From: Clavibacter michiganensis subsp. insidiosus
GTDB lineage: Bacteria; Actinomycetota; Actinomycetes; Actinomycetales; Microbacteriaceae
DNA: 64,000 nucleotides
Direction: 5' to 3'
Assembly (NCBI RefSeq): GCF_002240565.1
Contig: NZ_MZMO01000001.1
Span: 992,001 to 1,056,000, forward strand
Below the pieces are notes generated by a model. The model saw nothing but the letters and a program-made list of their open reading frames with translations. It did not search any database and was not told the origin of the DNA. This document shows, piece after piece, positions 62,083-64,000 of this stretch (positions within the stretch are counted from its first letter, which is position 1; the number at the start of each line of letters is the position of its first letter). The position numbers were made by a program, and so were the translations under genes.

Positions 62083-63044
62083 CCACCACAGCACCCTCGC
62101 CCCTGCCGACCGGCGCGCGCGTCGCGGTCGTCGCCCCCGCTGCGGTCATCGCCCTGGTGCTCGCCGTCGCGGCCGTGCTGCTCGCGCCGACGCTCCCCGG
62201 CCGGATCGCCGTGCACTTCGCCGCCGACGGGACGCCCGACGGATGGGGCTCGCCCTGGGTGATGCTCACGGTCGCGCTGGGTCTCGCGGTCGTGGCCGTG
62301 GCGCTGGCCGTCGCCGCCCTGCGAGCGCGGGACCGGCGCACGGCGGCCACGGTGGTCCTCGTCGCCAACCTCGTGGCGGGCATCCTCGCCACGGGCTGGA
62401 TCGCGGTCGCCGCGTCCGCCGCCGTCGGCGACGGCACCTTCCCCGTCGGGTGGAGCGTCTTGCTGTTGGGCGTGGGGGCGCTGGCGGCCGCGATCCCCGT
62501 GGCCGTCCTCGTCCGCGCCGCGGGGCCCGTCCCCGCGAACGACGTGACGCCGCTCGAGGTCCCCGCCACGGCGCGGGTCGCCTGGCGTGGGCGCACCGGC
62601 AGCGGGTGGTTCGCGGGCATCGGCGCGGCCGTCGTGGTGCTCGGTCTCGTGGCCGCGGCCAGCGCTCCAGCGGGGGATGCCGGCACCGCCGCGCTCACCG
62701 GGATCCCGCTGGTCGTGGCCGGGCTCGCCATGCTCGCCCTCGCCCGCGTCGACGTCACGGTCGACCGGCGCGGGTTCCGGGTCGTGTCGGCGTGGACGCG
62801 GATCCCGATCATGCGCGTGCCCCTCGCCCGCATCGAGTCGGCCGGCTGGGAGGACGTGTCCCCGGGGCAGTGGGGCGGATGGGGCCTCCGCGTCTCGGGC
62901 CGCGGCCTCGCCTACGTCACGCGCTCCGGTCCCGGCCTCGTCGTGCGGCTGAGCGGCGGCCGCGCGCGCCTGGTCACCGTTGCGGACGCGGATCGCGGGG
63001 CCGCGGTCCTCGGCGCTCTGCTCGCCGCGCGTCGCGCCAGCTGA
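62079..63044 (+). CDS. DUF1648-domain membrane protein
   Basis: The 321-residue protein has a DUF1648 signature after the first helix (PGRIAVHFAADGTPDGWGS), about six membrane segments up to residue 225 and a soluble C-terminal part with WTRIPIMRVPLARIESAGWE, resembling a PH-like domain. DUF1648 proteins are SdpI-like in some cases, giving immunity to membrane-active agents; that is a possibility only. ATG 62079 overlaps the GntR stop. Confidence 0.8.
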   Translation: MTTTAPSPLPTGARVAVVAPAAVIALVLAVAAVLLAPTLPGRIAVHFAADGTPDGWGSPWVMLTVALGLAVVAVALAVAALRARDRRTAATVVLVANLVAGILATGWIAVAASAAVGDGTFPVGWSVLLLGVGALAAAIPVAVLVRAAGPVPANDVTPLEVPATARVAWRGRTGSGWFAGIGAAVVVLGLVAAASAPAGDAGTAALTGIPLVVAGLAMLALARVDVTVDRRGFRVVSAWTRIPIMRVPLARIESAGWEDVSPGQWGGWGLRVSGRGLAYVTRSGPGLVVRLSGGRARLVTVADADRGAAVLGALLAARRAS

Positions 63045-63140
63045 GCCGATCGCCGTCCGGGCCTGTCGCGCGATGACCCGCGTGGCTAGCGTGGCCCCGA
63101 CGGCGCGCGACGAGGCCGCCGTCGGAGCCGAGGAGCACCC

Positions 63141-63623
63141 ATGCCGCGCATCACCCCCACCCTCTGGTTCGGCGAGGAGATCGAGGAGGCGGCGCGGTTC
63201 TACGTCGACCTGTTCCCCGGCTCGCGGATCACCGACACCTCGCGCTACCCGGACGACTTCCCGGATCCCGCGCTGCGCGGCACGGCCCTCGTGGTCGACC
63301 TCGAGCTCGACGGCCAGCCGTACCGCCTGCTGAACGGCGGACCCGGCATGCAGGCGAGCGAGGCGGTGTCGCTGTCGATCTCCGCGGGCGACCAGGAGGA
63401 GGTCGACCGCTACTGGGACGCCTTCGCCGCGGACGGCGGGACCGAGGGCCGGTGCGGCTGGGTGCGCGACCGCTGGGGCTTCTGGTGGCAGGTCGTCCCG
63501 GAGGCGATGGCGTCGACGATCGGCGGGCCCGACCCCGCGGGCGCCGCGCGCGCCATGGCCGCGATGATGGGCATGGGCCGGCTCGTCGTCGCCGAGCTGC
63601 AGGCCGCGTACGACGGGCGCTGA
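63141..63623 (+). CDS. VOC-family (PhnB-like) protein
   Basis: The 160-residue protein starts ITPTLWFGEEIEEAARFYVDLFPGSRI and has DRWGFWWQVVP near 120, the PhnB-type glyoxalase/3-demethylubiquinone-methyltransferase-like fold. Enzymatic function is unknown. GAGGAG lies 6 nt before ATG 63141. Confidence 0.88.
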   Translation: MPRITPTLWFGEEIEEAARFYVDLFPGSRITDTSRYPDDFPDPALRGTALVVDLELDGQPYRLLNGGPGMQASEAVSLSISAGDQEEVDRYWDAFAADGGTEGRCGWVRDRWGFWWQVVPEAMASTIGGPDPAGAARAMAAMMGMGRLVVAELQAAYDGR

Positions 63624-63650
63624 CGGAGCTGGCGCCCACCAGCTGCCCGG

Positions 63651-63693
63651 GCACCCGCGTCCGACGCTCGCGCGTCGGGAGGCCGCCGGGTGC
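63651..63693. terminator. Nested hairpin between convergent genes
   Basis: Inner arms CCGACGC (63661-63667) and GCGTCGG (63672-63678) with a 4-nt loop, and outer arms GCACCCG (63651-63657) and CGGGTGC (63687-63693), form a two-part stem. It can end transcription from both sides. Confidence 0.55.
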
Positions 63694-63705
63694 GGCGCCG
63701 CGCCG

Positions 63706-64000
63706 TCAGGTCCCGGCGCGCTCCGACAGCAGCAGGAGGAGCAGCGACCCGAGCGCGACCACGGCGATCAGCCCCATGAGGCAGGCGAAGGCGAGGTTCC
63801 GGATGCGCGCCGCCCGCACCGTCGCGGCGACGACGAGCATGGCGAGGTAGAGGAGCGCCGTCGCGGTGATCCCGGCCAGCGGGATCGCCGTCTCCGGCCG
63901 GAGCGCCGCGACGAGCAGCCCGACGGTGAGGCCCGCCATCAGCCCCGCGGGGACGAGCCACTGGCGGCGGCGCCCGGTGCGGATCGCGGGCTGGTCGCGG
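63706..64000 (-). CDS. Membrane protein, C-terminal part (runs off the window)
   Basis: The frame is open from the window edge (Arg/Gln-rich RDQPAIRTGRRRQW) to TGA at 63706, about 98 residues. Three hydrophobic segments are visible (AGLMAGLTVGLLVAAL, ATALLYLAMLVVAATV, LMGLIAVVALGSLLLLLL). No family is recognised. An internal ATG at 63939 exists, but the upstream frame looks coding. Confidence 0.5.
   Translation of the reverse strand, partial: RDQPAIRTGRRRQWLVPAGLMAGLTVGLLVAALRPETAIPLAGITATALLYLAMLVVAATVRAARIRNLAFACLMGLIAVVALGSLLLLLLSERAGT

Noticed and set aside
1..64000. CRISPR arrays, rRNA, tRNA, insertion sequences, phage genes
   Set aside because: No regularly spaced repeats, no cloverleaf or rRNA stretches, and no transposase, integrase or phage structural protein were found.

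Overview
This is a chromosomal window from a very high-GC actinobacterium. Actinobacterial gene neighbourhoods (metG–tatD–rsmA–ispE, an actinobacterial pmt, a Hen1/Pnkp RNA-repair pair), heavy use of GTG starts, 1–4 nt gene overlaps and a striking excess of the hexamer GGATCC suggest the family Microbacteriaceae, and Clavibacter would fit. The genus is an inference. No rRNA, tRNA, CRISPR array, transposase or integrase gene was seen.

Layout. 1–11.4 kb: stress membrane protein, DUF427 protein, metY with a coupled CoA-binding protein, a YeiH-type exporter coupled to the protein O-mannosyltransferase pmt, two orphan genes, a GH13 enzyme, and rsmI. 11.6–19.8 kb: a divergent LysR regulator and a complete biotin-independent malonate decarboxylase operon (mdcF-A-B-C-D-E-G-H) in which all genes from mdcA on overlap or touch. 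19.9–27.9 kb: a CGNR regulator divergent from an EamA exporter, a FUSC protein, a sortase translationally coupled to a secreted tyrosine phosphatase that has a sortase-like C-terminus, small genes, an aldo/keto reductase and a tandem GNAT. 28–30.5 kb: prpD-prpB of the methylcitrate cycle; prpC lies at 41.4 kb. 32–37 kb, minus strand: Hen1–Pnkp (pnkp carries a one-base frameshift), a GNAT and a quinone reductase. 39.7–47 kb: flavoprotein disulfide reductase, prpC, metG, tatD, rsmA, ispE. 47–57 kb: accessory enzymes, a second CGNR regulator with a dehalogenase-like hydrolase, a GT39-like glycosyltransferase head-to-head with moeB. 57–64 kb: a MarR gene, an autoregulated-looking membrane protein/regulator pair, a LacI-controlled Gfo/Idh/MocA–aldo/keto reductase fusion, a YtrA-type GntR with its DUF1648 partner, and a VOC protein.

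The most unusual structure is a pair of small insertions that share one architecture. Island 1 (30466–32048) lies between a 54-bp direct repeat made of the 3' end of prpB. Island 2 (37782–39707) lies between an 88-bp direct repeat made of the 3' end of the flavoprotein gene. In each case one copy completes the host gene and the other is a stranded gene tail still attached to the ancestral neighbour. Neither island encodes a recombinase. Island 1 carries a secreted, cysteine-rich orphan protein split from its signal peptide by an in-frame TGA. Island 2 carries a two-gene operon of unrecognised proteins, visibly richer in A/T than its surroundings; it is the best candidate here for an undescribed system.

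A second pattern runs through the window: many start codons lie only 5–7 nt downstream of a TAnnnT-type -10 hexamer, which predicts leaderless transcripts.
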